From: Basidiobolus meristosporus CBS 931.73
Lineage: Eukaryota; Basidiobolomycota; Basidiobolomycetes; Basidiobolales; Basidiobolaceae
Length of the DNA stretch: 61,707 nt
NCBI GenBank assembly: GCA_002104905.1
Contig: MCFE01000529.1
Coordinates: forward strand, 1 to 61,707
Direction of reading: 5' to 3'
Shown here: piece by piece, positions 8,841 to 20,730 of the stretch
How the letters are laid out: each line of letters opens with the position of its first letter
Numbering within the stretch: the first letter of the stretch is position 1
Translations under genes and position numbers: made by a program
Notes under the pieces: generated by a model
The model's database searches: none
What the model was told of the DNA's origin: nothing
Seen by the model: only the letters and a program-made list of their open reading frames with translations

Positions 8841-9591
8841 TAAAGTGGGCAACTGAGGATATATCAGAGGTCTAAGGTAGCAATGTTACTGTTGATGGGA
8901 TCATCACAATTGATGTTTAAAGGGATACTGAAACTGGGCCTAGGGACTTATTTTGGTCTATATGGTATAGGATTGGGTTACATCTGATGTATCAGAGGAA
9001 ATTATTTATTCAGTTTGCATCAGAAGTAATAGCACCAGTACCAAATATTAAGCAAGGACCAACAGAATTCCATGGTAATATCATCAGGACTCCAATTTTC
9101 TATCAGCTTACAACCATCAGTACATCAGGTTCTAGTTATTTGGCAGACTAAAGACATATTTGCTAGGATGAGATTAGGATTCATAATGTTCATATCAGGT
9201 TTAGTAATTAGTTACTGACTACTTCTACAAATATTTATAACCAAATTTTTGAAGGAAAAACAATTGAATGCCAGTGAAATACTATCAGAACACCAGCAGA
9301 TCATCAGATGAATTCCAAGTTTTGGGTTTTTCATAGGGAAATGAAAAAAGGGTAGGTATATCACGGACTAAAACACAGAGTTTTGAATCTGATATTATCA
9401 CCCTTTGAATTGTATAATGATTAGTGAATAATCAGTAAATTTGGAAGTAAGCCCACGGAACCTACATCAGTGCTAGTGATGAGTACAAAATTTGAACAAC
9501 ATAGTGCATTTATTTTTGAGTAAAAATATTGGTATTCCTCAGAGGATACAGCAAATCATGGGGTGATTATTTACACTACGCACCATGAACC
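8841..9591. other. No recognisable feature
   Basis: A+T-rich DNA with frequent ATCAG words and no ORF of note. It is probably old repeat debris between the LTR fragments and the first host gene. Confidence 0.4.
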
Positions 9592-10056
9592 CTAACGCCT
9601 GAACACTTCAAGAAGGATGACTCCAAAGCCAATAGTTGATAAAACGGTTCTCACGAAATGCTTTTCGCCCCAGGACTTCATCAGGGTATCAACGTTTGAG
9701 TTATTATCGGTCGACTTGATGGAGAGAAGAGTCTCATTAATTGGCATGATACTGCACATGGTGTAGCCAACAACAGATGCGAACAGGCCGGCTGGGATCA
9801 GGTATACTTGCTGCTTAGTGAGATAGCTTACGCCAGCGGAAGTGGCCACACAGGTTACAGCAAGAAAGGCCTGCATCTTAGCTGCTCTCGGGTAGAAGAC
9901 TTTGAATTGAGCGACCTTTTCTTTGGGAGAAGCAATCATCTGAGCAGGTTGCTGTGCTAAGGTGATGTAGAGTGCAGCCCCGGCAAAGAGGCCAGACGAT
10001 CCAAGGCTGGCAGCCTTAAGAACTCTGAGTAGATCAATGGCGTCGAAGTTGGACAT
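9592..10056 (-). CDS. DUF1772 / anthrone oxygenase-like membrane protein, 154 aa
   Basis: Single-exon ORF with four predicted membrane segments, at about residues 12-34, 60-79, 84-106 and 134-152. Family-like features are the motif I-M-P-I-N-E-T-L-L after the third segment (DUF1772 proteins usually have P-x-N-x-x-L there) and the S-W-x-x-x-H-x-x-R stretch (128-136) before the last segment. Length fits the family (150-190 aa). Some members are anthrone oxygenases in fungal polyketide pathways, but most are uncharacterised, and no polyketide synthase is present here, so a specific reaction cannot be assigned. The first ATG is used; a TATA-like sequence lies 34-44 bp upstream. Transposon debris lies on the 3' side. 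Confidence 0.75.
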   Translation of the reverse strand: MSNFDAIDLLRVLKAASLGSSGLFAGAALYITLAQQPAQMIASPKEKVAQFKVFYPRAAKMQAFLAVTCVATSAGVSYLTKQQVYLIPAGLFASVVGYTMCSIMPINETLLSIKSTDNNSNVDTLMKSWGEKHFVRTVLSTIGFGVILLEVFRR

Positions 10057-13000
10057 GATGGATATTAATGGTGGTTGATCAGGGCCTGTGATATATATAA
10101 TGTATATCCATCCCGAGTTCCGTCATCACCGTTCTGCATAAATTTTGAAATGGTGGTTTCAGTGGTCAGCCGATCAGCAAATTTTGTTCGACTGTTTCCG
10201 CAATAAAGCGGAGAAAATGGACAATCTAGAATCTCTCATTGCTCATAATGTCGGGGATATCGCCGAGCAGTGATTGGCCAAGTATCGATGTACACCAGCA
10301 ACGTGCAGTCACCATGCGAAAACCGATACTAGCACCGTAGAGAAACGAGATGTCAGTCCGAAGCATCAGCCACTAGGAGTCACTCTATGTGGCTAGCTAT
10401 GCTCACTAGTGCTGCAACGATCACGTGTATTTATGCTGATTGTAGTCTCACCATTCCAAAACATGCATATTTTTACATCCCGCTAACTAGAGTGCAGGAC
10501 TCCGTGGTGGTCTCACGCAAGCCAATCGAGGCCTAATGTCGGTGATAAATCAGGCCTTTCGTGACTTGACTTTGTTGATGGTGTACATTTCCTGATTGCG
10601 TAAGCACAATCCAGCACTGCCATTGGAGCATACGTGGGTCAGATTGCGGTTATCAAATTCGCAAAATCGAATCCGATGAAATGACATTTCAACAGTGTAA
10701 TGACGTGCCAAAGCCACAATTGCCATTGCCAGATAAAGCTAATAGCCATGAAATCCGAAGCTGAGAGTGGAATCAAGTATGCTGTAGAAACGGATGGACT
10801 GGGTGGACATAATGTAGAATACAGGAATATCTGGAGAGGGTGGGGTGATTGGACTTTACAATAACTAGTCCGGTTACAACGTGTGGCTAATTGGTGCTGT
10901 TCCTTTCGACCAAGAAACACCGTTCTTAGCATGCAATGTGATTAGAGATACCTGGGATAGCGGAGATACCAGGAAACGTCGGCCTGAGAGATGGGTTGGA
11001 ATCTGCAGTGGTGTGTTAAAAGATAAACTTTTGCACGAGCATGAAGGGAGCATCTACATTGGATAAATGGGAGGAATACTCTTCAGCATTAAGAGACTCC
11101 AGACACCCTATGCTAAGCTTGGTTGTGGCAAGGCCTCATATGTGCGACAGTGACTACGTGCCAGTCTGTCCAGCCCATTGGATCTGGACAGACATATAGC
11201 ATGACCGCTCATGAACTTGCATGAGTGCGAGACAGCAGGAGGGTATTCGCAACCTTATAGATCTATGGGGGACTGCATTCGTGCACCTTTTATTATGATC
11301 GGAGAGGGCCTCTCGGCGATCCATCTCCCCGACTCTTGCATACAAGGCAGTACAGGACTTGTACATAGATACATGGATCCATGTACTCGTAAATAGGTTT
11401 ATACGCCAATGCACAGATTGATAGGAATCGTCCTATCAGCTATCATGCTCAGCTGTTTGGTTGTTTGGGCACTCCTGTGTTTCCTTAATTGCAAACAAAG
11501 TTATCGGCGGTTGCTGATTTGTTGACCCCATATTTGAGTGACCCTATTGTGCAGTTCATTTCAACACAGCGATATTTTCTGATGGCCATCCATCTGTCTC
11601 GGTTTCCAATTCCTAGACGAATCCACCGTAGCTGGCCAGAGAGACTACCGACGTCCATTTCATCTGGAGATGCGCGATTTGTGAGCATATACGAACCAGG
11701 AAAATGCTGAGCCCATGCGAGTCCATAGGATCCACTATAGGAGGTTCCGGCCCAGCTTCAACACTCCAATCCCTCACGATACCAGAGTCTGCAAATGCCC
11801 GGCCTCGCCTATCATGTGCTCGCGAGTGGCCGCCCTTCTGTTCTAATAACCATAGAATGACTAGTGACAAACCACTCGATAGAATCTAATCTAAGATTTC
11901 TCTACTATTAAGCATTCTGAGAAGAGTAGCGTTGTGCGGGTATTCTCCCACAGGCCTCATCGCGATCGATCCGGAAGGTTAGGCAAGAGAAACTCTGGCT
12001 GTCTTCGACGTTTGCTCATGGCTGTGCTAGGTGCAGTGTTATCCATACCACTCCCAGAGTCGGTGTATTGCAATGCATAGAAATGTGCCGGCAAATGCAA
12101 GGCTCGGCCAGACCAATGGAACATCGATGTATCTCATACTTTTGCGGCCTGATTGATTGATGCCGATCTGCACGATGTTCTTGATAGGGTTTCCAAGTCC
12201 ACGGATGACGAGGCATGCTCTTCAAGGACCAAGGTTATTTAGGCTTGATAGCGACACCGAGTGCTAATTTAGTGTTAGGCCACTGGACAATTAAGCCTAT
12301 AGTGGTATTGCCGATGCATGTGACTCGGCGTTATCTATTATCGATAGGGAGTTTTCCGTGGGGGCACAGAAACGGATACAGGTTCCATGCAGTTACATAG
12401 ATAGCCTTAGGATGCACAATACTTTCGATCGCCTGTTTCATGTGGATTTTCATCAGCGTGGAAAATATCGATGGGCATTCAAGTTGGCTGGCTGCAGCAA
12501 CATTGGTTTGAGACGTGTTGCTACATTGGCTTATGAATCGCCTATGGCCACCGACTACCAGAGCAGAAGAGGGTCCAATGGGATCGCAAAGGCTCGATAA
12601 ACTCTAAATTCCTGATCATAGTGCATGTCTCTTGAATCCGTGATTCCCCTAAATGCTTAGCATCAAAACAGAGCAATCAGTTTCATTTGCAAAACCAGAT
12701 TCCATTTAATTTTCTGCGGTTGATCAATTTAAGGTTTATTATGATGCATCTCCCATAACAGCGTGCCATAATGTAACAAAATGGGATTATTTCATATGAA
12801 AGCTGTTGATCTTGTAAGGATAGCTCGCCAAATACCTTGGTCCGAGTAGACGAGGCGATGCTCCTGTTGCGCGGCCACGGGGCGCTATCTCCGTCCAGAG
12901 ACGACGAGTGGCCAAGCCAGCCCGTGTCCCAAGTATCGCGCTCCCGCCATGCTGCACACAGCTTCCAAGGCCGCGCACTCAGCTAGTAGCCACCCAACGA

Positions 13001-13631
13001 CTGTTGGGCAAGCGATCCTGGACAGATCATTGGCATGGCGTCAGTGGGATTGTTCGTGTTAGAAAGGCAGCCAAGATCATTGGATCCTGGAACAAAAGCA
13101 CAGCCAGCTGTGATCACTGAATCCTGAGGATTCAGCATTGCTACCAATGATAAAAATAGGAAACAGGGGGCAACATGGGTTTTTGTTAAGCTCATGTAAT
13201 GGATTTGACACATTTTCTCCCCAAAGGAGAAGGTACTCATTTTCATTGAAATGCCCCCGACCAATCGACGTCGTGGAGGGTCGGGGATCCTGTGGTTTCA
13301 TCCTCAGTTTATATAGCGTCGATCGAGCAGTTCAGGCCTACATCTTGTTTTTACAGTTCCACAGCGCACATCGCCATCTGCCTCTGCATCACTAATTTCT
13401 TCACTTGTACATTAAAAGTAAAGGGCTTTTCCATCTGCCTTGCACCATTTCTTGATTAGCCAAGCCCGCACACTTGCATTTTTGGTCGAGTAGATTTTGT
13501 TTGATTCTTGGATATTCCCTGCGACACGCCAATTCTATCCTCCCATATCCTATCTCACCCTCCATCGGCACCCATCACCAAAAACACCCTGCAATTGCTG
13601 GGATAGTCTTAGTACATAGCTAGCCCCCACC
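10057..13631. other. 3.5-kb gene-free interval upstream of the WOPR gene
   Basis: Mixed-composition DNA unlike the A+T-rich transposons. No ORF longer than about 100 codons, no splice-joined coding pattern, no tRNA B-box and no match to the repeats elsewhere in the window was found. The final 150 bp before 13632 are pyrimidine-rich, as in fungal promoters. Long upstream regions are known for some WOPR master regulators (Candida WOR1), so part of it may be regulatory. That is inference only. Confidence 0.4.
10089..10100 (-). promoter_or_regulatory. TATA-like box upstream of the DUF1772 gene
   Basis: An alternating TATATATA run on the minus strand, 34-44 bp before the ATG at 10056. It could be a TATA box or simply A+T-rich promoter DNA. 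Confidence 0.35.
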
Positions 13632-14540
13632 ATGGAAACATACTACGGTTATGTCGACTCAGTGCAAGACGCCCTGCTGGTGCTGGAAGCATGCAGACTG
13701 GGTCTTCTTCACCGGGTTCAACGGCGACTCAGTGAGAAGGAAAGACAGCGAATCCGCTCTGGATCAATCTTTGTGTGGGAAGAGGAAGAGTCGGGGATGC
13801 GCAGATGGACAGACGGTCGAACATGGTCTCCATCGCGGGTACATGGCAGCTTCCTGACCTACCGTGAGTTGGAGGGGAAGCGCAAGGCAGCCAAGATCAG
13901 CGATACTCCGTCTCCCACGCTGCCAAGCCAGGATTCCGATGGCGAGGCCAGGGCACAGAACAATGGGGATGACTTCAATTACAAGGATGACGGGATGATC
14001 AAGCAATCGTTGTCAGTCACCACATGCAATGGGCGTAAGCTGCACTTGATTAGCTACTTCAACAAGGCTCATGCGACGATGGGCAACCTGAAACTTCCTT
14101 CACTAGACCCTTTCCTCAGCCACGTAGTTATTCCAAAAGGGCTATATCCCGACATATCGAATGAATCGAGTGGCACACCTGCCCCGTCCTACCCTCACCA
14201 CGGAGCAGCAGGGCCGACGCCCAGCCCTCTGTATTACCCGCATGGAAGCTTCATGGAAGAGCTGAAGTCCGATTTTTTCTCAACAGCGCCCTGTCGAAAG
14301 TTGCGGGAGCACGTTCGGCTACCCAGCCCCGTTAGCTCTGAAACCTCCATGAATGGCCAGGAGGTGTTCAAGGCCAAGATGACTGCCGAGTCAACGCTGA
14401 TTCCAAACGACCATCGCAGTACGTGGAAATACAATCTGCCCCCGCCAACCATCCCTTTCCAAGACATTCGATTGGACACGCTGCCCAACACCGAAGATCG
14501 ACGACAGCTGGCAGTGTTAAGAACCGTATTGACCTTATGA
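13632..14540 (+). CDS. Gti1/Pac2 (WOPR-domain) transcription regulator, 302 aa
   Basis: The N-terminus M-E-T-Y-Y-G-Y-V is that of fungal Gti1/Pac2 proteins. WOPRa spans about residues 1-85 and contains the diagnostic R-R-W-T-D-G-R-T-W-S-P-S-R (57-69). A loop of 30 acidic and polar residues follows. WOPRb spans about 118-178 (K-Q-S-L-S-V-T-T, then K-L-H-L-I-S-Y-F). WOPR proteins bind DNA with both halves and control morphological switching, sporulation, gluconate uptake or virulence traits (Wor1, Ryp1, Pac2, Gti1, Sge1). Which role applies here cannot be read from sequence. The C-terminal 120 residues are low in complexity, and the protein is short for the family (often 400-900 aa). The ATG has a strong context (CCCACCATGG). 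No intron is evident. Confidence 0.92.
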   Translation: METYYGYVDSVQDALLVLEACRLGLLHRVQRRLSEKERQRIRSGSIFVWEEEESGMRRWTDGRTWSPSRVHGSFLTYRELEGKRKAAKISDTPSPTLPSQDSDGEARAQNNGDDFNYKDDGMIKQSLSVTTCNGRKLHLISYFNKAHATMGNLKLPSLDPFLSHVVIPKGLYPDISNESSGTPAPSYPHHGAAGPTPSPLYYPHGSFMEELKSDFFSTAPCRKLREHVRLPSPVSSETSMNGQEVFKAKMTAESTLIPNDHRSTWKYNLPPPTIPFQDIRLDTLPNTEDRRQLAVLRTVLTL

Positions 14541-16335
14541 GTCACTGCAGCAAAAACCCTTACATCATTTAAGAAACTATCCACTAAAAAGCCCCCGGCC
14601 AGACGAACCCCTCTCCCTACCGCCGCGACCACTCTATAATGGGGTAACGATTGATTTTCCTATGATCCGTAGTCCCCCACTGGTGATCCAAATGGTCAAT
14701 ATTCCTCCGGATGTCTCTCCACCCTTATCCCTCTTAAAATTTCTGATACATATCTCGCCCTTTTTCATATTCGCGAGAGAAAATGGGCTCGAAATTCGCT
14801 ATTCTATTTGCAAAAAAATAAACCTAGACCAATTGTGAGACCACTATCCAACCGCCGTGGTAGGCACCCACCTGAGAACTTTCTTGGCGATGCCACCGAG
14901 CCCACAAGCGATGAGTGTTACTTGAGTACCAGTCCCAGGGATGTGGGCGTGGGCGTGGGCGTGCAAGGACAAGGTGGCATGCATTTTCACCGATATGCTC
15001 AGGGCTGTATCCTGAAATGTAGTCTAGACTGAGGGCTGTGCTGCCTGCTTCGTCTGAAAATGGCCATTCATGGAGCCTCCCAGACCATCACGAATGCGTG
15101 CGTTAGATTACAAGAGCAAGCAGAACGGATTCACATGATATCCAAGTATGACAACCCGGCACCATTGTTGTCATCAGCTGTTCCTTAGCAAAACCGACCC
15201 TACGAACCATGCCTTGTGTAATGAGCCCGTGTATAAATGGTCAATCGTACACATGTCTTGCTAGTCGATAACGAACCCGATGCGCCTGCGTCACTACCGT
15301 GGTCGATATGGGAATCTGAGCACGAGCTTGTGTAAACCGGTTAGAATCTCCGGGGAAGGGGGTGTTGGTATCACGAACAGGCAACGGTTCTGTGGCATGT
15401 TTTCGGATTGAAAGCTGAACAAAAACTCCCGTTTCAAATCCTCCCCAAGGGCCTGGTAGTGCGTGGAGGCTGGCTATTCCTCTGCCTCTGGATGAAATCG
15501 AATGGCAATTCCATTGGCCCTTCTGTACTTGGATTACCCCAATAGCTCAATATTGTTGGCCAGGATCCTGCGCTCTTTGGGCTCTTGAGATGATGTGAAG
15601 TAGCGAGGAAGCTCTAGTCGAGCAACGGCTAAGCAGAAACCCCTCGGACATGAATCAGAAGAGACAGTTAGTTTGGCCACAAGGTTAGGTTAATCAAAAG
15701 TTGGTTTACAATTGTGTTTACCCGTGCAATCCCCGAGTCACGTGGGGGATGGTCGATGTTGTCGATGAATCACAATGGTGGGAGCAATAGTGCATGCATC
15801 GCTCGATTGACAGCCGAAAAGTATACAAGCCCGACATCAAGCTGTAATGGCCAAGTATGGCCTTCCTGGTGGTGCAGAGTAAGTAGAATACTTGGGACCC
15901 CACGTTAGATTACAGGAGCATATTGTCCACTTTTTTCCCAAAGCTCCAGCTAGTGTATAGCTGGTTTGATCCGGGGAACATGCAAGAACTGTAAAGAAAA
16001 TATGTGCGGGTTGGCATGTAGCCATAAGGATATGACACTAGCTCGATCTTGGCTAACAGAATGGATGTACATTCAATGTATCACCACATCAGTGCATCCA
16101 CCAGCCAAGAAAAATGACCAAGTAATCCCGAAAATGGCCATGGCGATCATGAAGTCGCACAGCATGGGTCGAGATGTGGCCAACGTTGCCCACTCTTTAC
16201 AACAAACCCCTACGTTTTCTTCGTTCCGCCCCTTCTTCCTCCCCACAACTGACATCGAGATTGCCTCCAAGCTGGCCAATAATTTATTGAGATTCTAAAA
16301 CAAGACTCTTGAGCAGTGTCCGGCCGATCTGGACC
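14541..16335. other. Intergenic interval between convergent WOPR and SRP72 genes
   Basis: About 1.8 kb without a convincing gene. A hexamer GTGGGC is repeated three times at about 14942-14963. On the minus strand, 16279-16073 encodes 68 residues with one strongly hydrophobic stretch (about residues 43-60). It begins some 60 bp beyond the SRP72 stop, could be a small membrane protein, and may involve an intron; I do not recognise it and give it low weight. The overlapping plus-strand ORF 15966-16298 is equally unsupported. Confidence 0.35.
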
Positions 16336-18984
16336 TTAGAATTTGGTACCCTTCTTCTTCTTCTTGGGCTTGCTCTTGGGCTTGGCAGTCTGAGGAGCAG
16401 GTGCCGGTGCTGCAACTGGTGTGGCGGTGGTACTACTTCTAGAAATAACAAAAAATCAATTCCGCATTAACAGCGTGCTACAGGGCGCGAGGTGCAATGA
16501 GCACTTACGTTTTAGGGGCACCGTGGATGTTGGCACTGCCAGTTCCACCTAAACCGCCACCAGCGACCGCTGATCCTTGCGAGGCACCCTTGAGATTTCT
16601 TTTCTTTCCCTTGGGTCTGTAGGCAGCTCTCTCACGCTTAGGCAACCATCTCTCAGGGTCAGGTGTGGCACTGGGGTCATAGTTTTTGGGAAGGAGGGGC
16701 TTGCGCTTACGCTTCTTCAATTTCTTCTCCTCACTGTTGGCTGCTCTGTAGGGGAAGAGTGGTTAGCTCGATGGAAAACTGGGAATCAAACGGATCAATC
16801 TCTACTTCTTAGAGTCGGACTTGGGCAGCTTCTTGACGTAGGATTTCTTGACTCCAGGTACAACAGTTTCCAGCTGATCCGAGTCGATGTTACCAGTAAG
16901 CCCGCCCATAGGAGGAAGGGATGACTCGTATTTTTCGGCCAAGGATGGCTTGCATTCAGCGTAGGACATGATCAAACCGGCGATGGCCTGATAGTCCGAT
17001 GGATCGGCTTTGACGAGTTTTTCGAAATCTAGAGCGGCGTCCTCGGCACGGTTCGACTTCAGCTTGAAGTTGGCAGTCTGCTTGATGATGGCAGCAGGGG
17101 GATGATGCTAAGAGCATGGTGTTAACCGACGAGAAACTCATTGGTGTGTTACTTCGTAATTACCTCGTCACTGACTGACTGCCAGAATTCGCAGGCATCG
17201 TTGAGAACCTCAGCGGCCTTTTCACCTTGGCCAGATTGCTCTAGCAACCACACTTTGAGTCCCACCAAGCCTGGTCTGTACTTCAAAGCATCGTCCTTCA
17301 CCGAACCGGTGTAGGATTCCAATGAGCTCAAGGCTTCAGAGAAGTTAGCCTGCAAGACATGGAGCTGGATGATGGCGAATTGAACAGCCAGAGTTGAGCT
17401 TTGCTCTGCTTGAGCCTACAATACGAAAGAGCGATGAGTGACACTCTGCTGCATGAACAGCTATCCAATAATCACCTGTAGCTCCTCCAAAGATTTGCTG
17501 ATGTTCTTCTGCGCTAGGTAATTGGAGGCGTTGATCAGATGAGGAATATCGCTCTCGGGATAAGTCGCGATGAGTTTCTTCACGGTCTCACGGCAAGCCC
17601 CGTACTAGGGATGGATAAGGGATAAGCGACAGTCGTGTGCTGAGGTCAGTCGGAGCCCACCGTTACCTTGTTCATGTATAGCATTAACAAGGCATTGTTA
17701 ATGGCAATGATTCTGCGTTGAGACTTGAAGAGCTTCGGCTGGATGTTATCTGCAGTAGCGGTGCGTAGCTTCTTGACGCTTTCAAATAGGTCATCCTTCT
17801 TCTTGAGTGCGACCAGGTTGTTGGCGGAGATTCCGATCACGGTGGCATCAGCATTCCTATGAACAGGCCCAGTTGGTTAGAGATTCTTCCGGTTGGAGCC
17901 GTAAGTGGGGGGAATTACTTGGTCTTCAAGACTGAAGAATACATCTCGGTGGCTTGTTGTATTTTCCCTTGCATCTGGTAAACGTAAGCAAGCTGAATGA
18001 CAATCGAGGACAGTTCCTGCTCGATCTCTTCCTCGGTGTAGTCTTCCTTGGCAAGAGAAATGCGGCACATGCCTAAACCACGGGATTAGTTTGAACCCTT
18101 GGGGACGCTTCAATCGAAGGAACTTACTGCGAGCAGTTTCCAACAGAGCTTCGGCCTTCTTGAGGTCACCTTTGGCAACCCAGACGCAGGCGGAGTTGAA
18201 AGCAAGCTCATAAGTCTGGCAAGGATCGGTGATGGCATACTAAACAAACAGATGAGCGCCAGTGAACCGGGTGAATGAGCTTCATTTCCCCTTACCTTGG
18301 TGTCCAACTTCATTCCAGACATCAAGATAGCGCCTTTGACTGCGTTGTAGTTGGTCAAAATATCAAGGTATTCTTCTTGTTGCTAAGACCCAAAATAGGA
18401 TCGAGTTAGCAAGCGTATGTAGTTCACAAAACAAACCTCATCTACGAACCTCATCGACTTGCTGCAAAAGATCATGATAGATCTCAATACAGGTAGTGTA
18501 CTCCTCCATTCTGTAAGTCTGTAAGCCCAGGTTAATCCGAGTCAAGTCAAAGTACCAATGTTGCAGGGCGTTACGATTTGTGCTTCAAGATGTTTGAGGG
18601 AGAGCTCTTGAGTCTGGGACTCCTTCAATGCTTGTCGGACAAGCTTCAAAGCCTCCTCCAGTTGGTGATCCCTATACAAGCAGTAGGCCCTTTCGAAGAC
18701 GAGCGCCTTGATTTCGGCATTTTTAGTGGTCTCGAAGATCTGGAGCGCCTCCTTGTAATGTTCCAGTCGAATCAAAGTGACGATCTTGACGTGGAGCGCA
18801 TCGCGGTCCTCCGGGTTGAGCTTTAGAACTGGGGCAAGGTAGGTTAGACTGGGCTTCGGATGAAAAGGTGGTTGAGGACAGGCTTACTTTTGTTGCAAAC
18901 TTTGGTGGCTTTTTCGTATTCCACGAGGTTGAGAAGCCTCTGGAGCTCGCTGAAGAGCAGGGTGATGCTGGCGTGGTCTGGCAT
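16336..18984 (-). CDS. SRP72: Signal recognition particle subunit SRP72, 12 exons, 661 aa
   Basis: The exons, read right to left, are 18984-18888, 18828-18575, 18518-18450, 18382-18296, 18239-18128, 18072-17919, 17856-17667, 17604-17476, 17415-17164, 17107-16806, 16745-16509 and 16438-16336. They sum to 1,986 nt in a single frame, and every intron is GT...AG. The product has tetratricopeptide-like helical repeats through about residue 540. The basic SRP72 RNA-binding motif follows: K-R-K-R-K-P-L-L-P-K-N-Y, then P-D-P-E-R-W-L-P and R-E-R-A-A-Y-R. The tail ends in a poly-lysine stretch. Length matches the family (about 640-670). SRP72 pairs with SRP68 on 7S RNA in the cytoplasmic particle that delivers ribosomes to the ER. 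Introns are 55-70 bp. The donor of intron 3 is GTTCGT; the others are GTAAG-, GTAAC-, GTAAT-, GTAGA- or GTGAT-type. Confidence 0.93.
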
Positions 18985-19490
18985 GTAGGGAAGGAAAGAA
19001 ACCGGAAGCCTCGCTGGAAGAAATGGAAAGTTTTTTAATGACGACTCTCGGGAATCCTGACCTTTCGATTACCACTAAATCACTCGGCTCCAACGCATCT
19101 CAATTTAATCAACATTCCTCTTTCTCATCCAATCTCTGGCCTGACCCCGAACAATCCCAGTCGTGGTTGGTTTCCCACAATTCCTACACCGATTCCACAC
19201 GAAAAAAACGGGGTTGTTCACTCGATCGATGCTGATTGGTCTAGATGTCCATCGCATTTGTCCCGCTGTGCAATTGCTTTAGGGAATCCCTGTGGTAGAG
19301 TGGTGCCTACATCTAGCTCAATGATGCATACTTTGCTAAAAAGGCGGGTATTGGCTGGGGCTTACTTGCGGTTGTAACAGCCTGAAAATTATCAGCACAC
19401 CGTGTCAAGGGGAAACAAGCATTGTCCAAAAGACAACTTCGTTGAATATGCCTACCCTCATATGTACATCAGCTGGATCATTTTTATATC
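18985..19490. promoter_or_regulatory. SRP72 upstream region
   Basis: The roughly 500 bp upstream of the SRP72 start contain no gene. A pyrimidine-rich stretch in the sense orientation is compatible with a fungal promoter, but no specific element can be named. Transposon debris begins near 19490. Confidence 0.3.
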
Positions 19491-20030
19491 CAATTCCATG
19501 ATCATTACTGCTTGCTAACCCAACTCTCTGTTGAGATTTGCTAGGTATATACTGCACTAAAATATCAGGTCCCCAGAAAATGATGCTTCTTGGTGCTGTC
19601 CAAAAGAACCAGAGCCTTGCACATATACTTTGTAAATCTTGTGATTACACCTAAATTTTCCACAGTAGCTTATGAATCTTGGAATATCATGCCCTAGTTC
19701 TCTGCAGAATCTACACAAAGGACCTCATTGGAGTATCAGGCACCATAAACATGCAAATTCTCAAATTCACCCAAAGATCCCCAGACTCTGCACACCTTTA
19801 CCTGGTATCTTATCAAGCATACTGCACATTTTGTCCTGTTAGTACTTTGCAAAGTATAGATACTACTCTCATACTCAATATGTTGCCAAATGATAGCCAC
19901 ACAATCTACTTATTCTCTCAAATACTCTCAAAATCTTCAAAAGTTATTTTTCTGAGGGCTGTTCAAATGATATGTAGCCTTGAACAAATATAGAGGAACC
20001 TCTCTTCATAAGCTCAATATGCTGTGTAGG
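19490..20030 (+). repeat. Degenerate copia-LTR-like debris
   Basis: Patches resemble the copia LTR read in plus orientation: the segment around 19750-19800 (AAATTCTCAAATTCACCCAAAG, then GCACACC) and ATATCAGGTCCCCAG near 19562. Badly decayed and probably several overlapping fragments. Confidence 0.45.
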
Positions 20031-20603
20031 TGTTGTAAAAATTTGATACTCCACCTAAATATGCACCTAACTTGGTCACTTAGATCATTACCTACAAATC
20101 TTAAAGAATAACTGAGCAAACTCCTTATTTGGATTGACATAGAATATTTTCACCAAAACATCTTATACCCATAACATGAAAATTGGATAAGTTATCCAAA
20201 CAGCCCCAAACATTGCACACTTGTTCTTGGGTCCTTCCTAAGTATATTCTACATGTAAAAGTATAAATACTTCTTTTACATGCAATGAATCATTAAGTGA
20301 ACACTACATAATATACTGGTCCTCCCAATCAATTCAAATATTGCCAAGACTCTTACAATAGGAAATGAGCTCCAAGCCATCATTCTCTGCAATGTCTACC
20401 ACTACTATTACTGAAGTTTTTCCCTTTGCCAAAAAGTTGGATGGATCAAACTAGCAAGTGTGGACAATGAAGATGAAGATGCTGTTACAAGAAAGAGGCT
20501 CTTGGGATATCTCATGCAAGAAGTATGCCCCCTAAAAACATGGAAGAGGAAGCCTTAAAGTGCCAGAAGAAGGAATAAAGTGCCTTTAACTGCATTTGCC
20601 TCA
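20031..20603 (+). mobile_element. Truncated copia element: LTR plus start of gag
   Basis: An LTR at 20031-20360 (TGTTGTAA...TTACAATA) corresponds to the reverse complement of 812-1161 with many changes. Then come a degraded primer-binding site and gag from an ATG at 20392 (M-S-T-T-T-I-T-E), with a stop at the codon after L-D-G-S-N. Gag similarity stops at 20603, where a tnp2-element end begins. This fragment supplies the reference for the family's true start codon. Confidence 0.8.
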
Positions 20604-20730
20604 CCCTATGAATAATAATTTGATACTGTGGATGGATCTAATCCAGATTGGCTGTCAGGATCCTTCAATGAGTATGTCACAATGCCAGCAGCTTGGAACT
20701 ATTGACCCTCCACATAATCTCATAATGGGA
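20604..20730 (+). mobile_element. tnp2-element end fragment (type A end), 127 bp
   Basis: It begins CCCTATGAATAATAATTTG and shows the type A subterminal pattern (GGATCTAATCCAGAT, GTCAGGATCC, CAGCAGCTTGGAA). It is cut at 20731 by the A end of element T1, so T1 appears to have inserted into an older end. Confidence 0.65.

Noticed and set aside
8841-9591. Frequent ATCAG/CATCAG words as a possible repeat array
   Set aside because: No regular spacing or unit length; likely compositional.
10639-10932. 97-codon minus-strand ORF with hydrophobic stretch
   Set aside because: No family resemblance and chance-level length in gene-free DNA.
13700-13730. GGTTCAA resembling a tRNA B-box
   Set aside because: Lies inside the WOPR coding region, with no A-box or cloverleaf around it. 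No tRNA was found anywhere in the window.
14234-14632. 132-codon minus-strand ORF
   Set aside because: Antisense to the WOPR gene, whose family motifs are decisive.
16577-16924. 115-codon plus-strand ORF
   Set aside because: Antisense to SRP72 exons 10-11 with no protein-like features.
16505-18775. Several separate small minus-strand ORFs (71, 68, 64, 82, 77 codons)
   Set aside because: They are exons of one spliced SRP72 gene; joining them at GT-AG sites gives a single frame.
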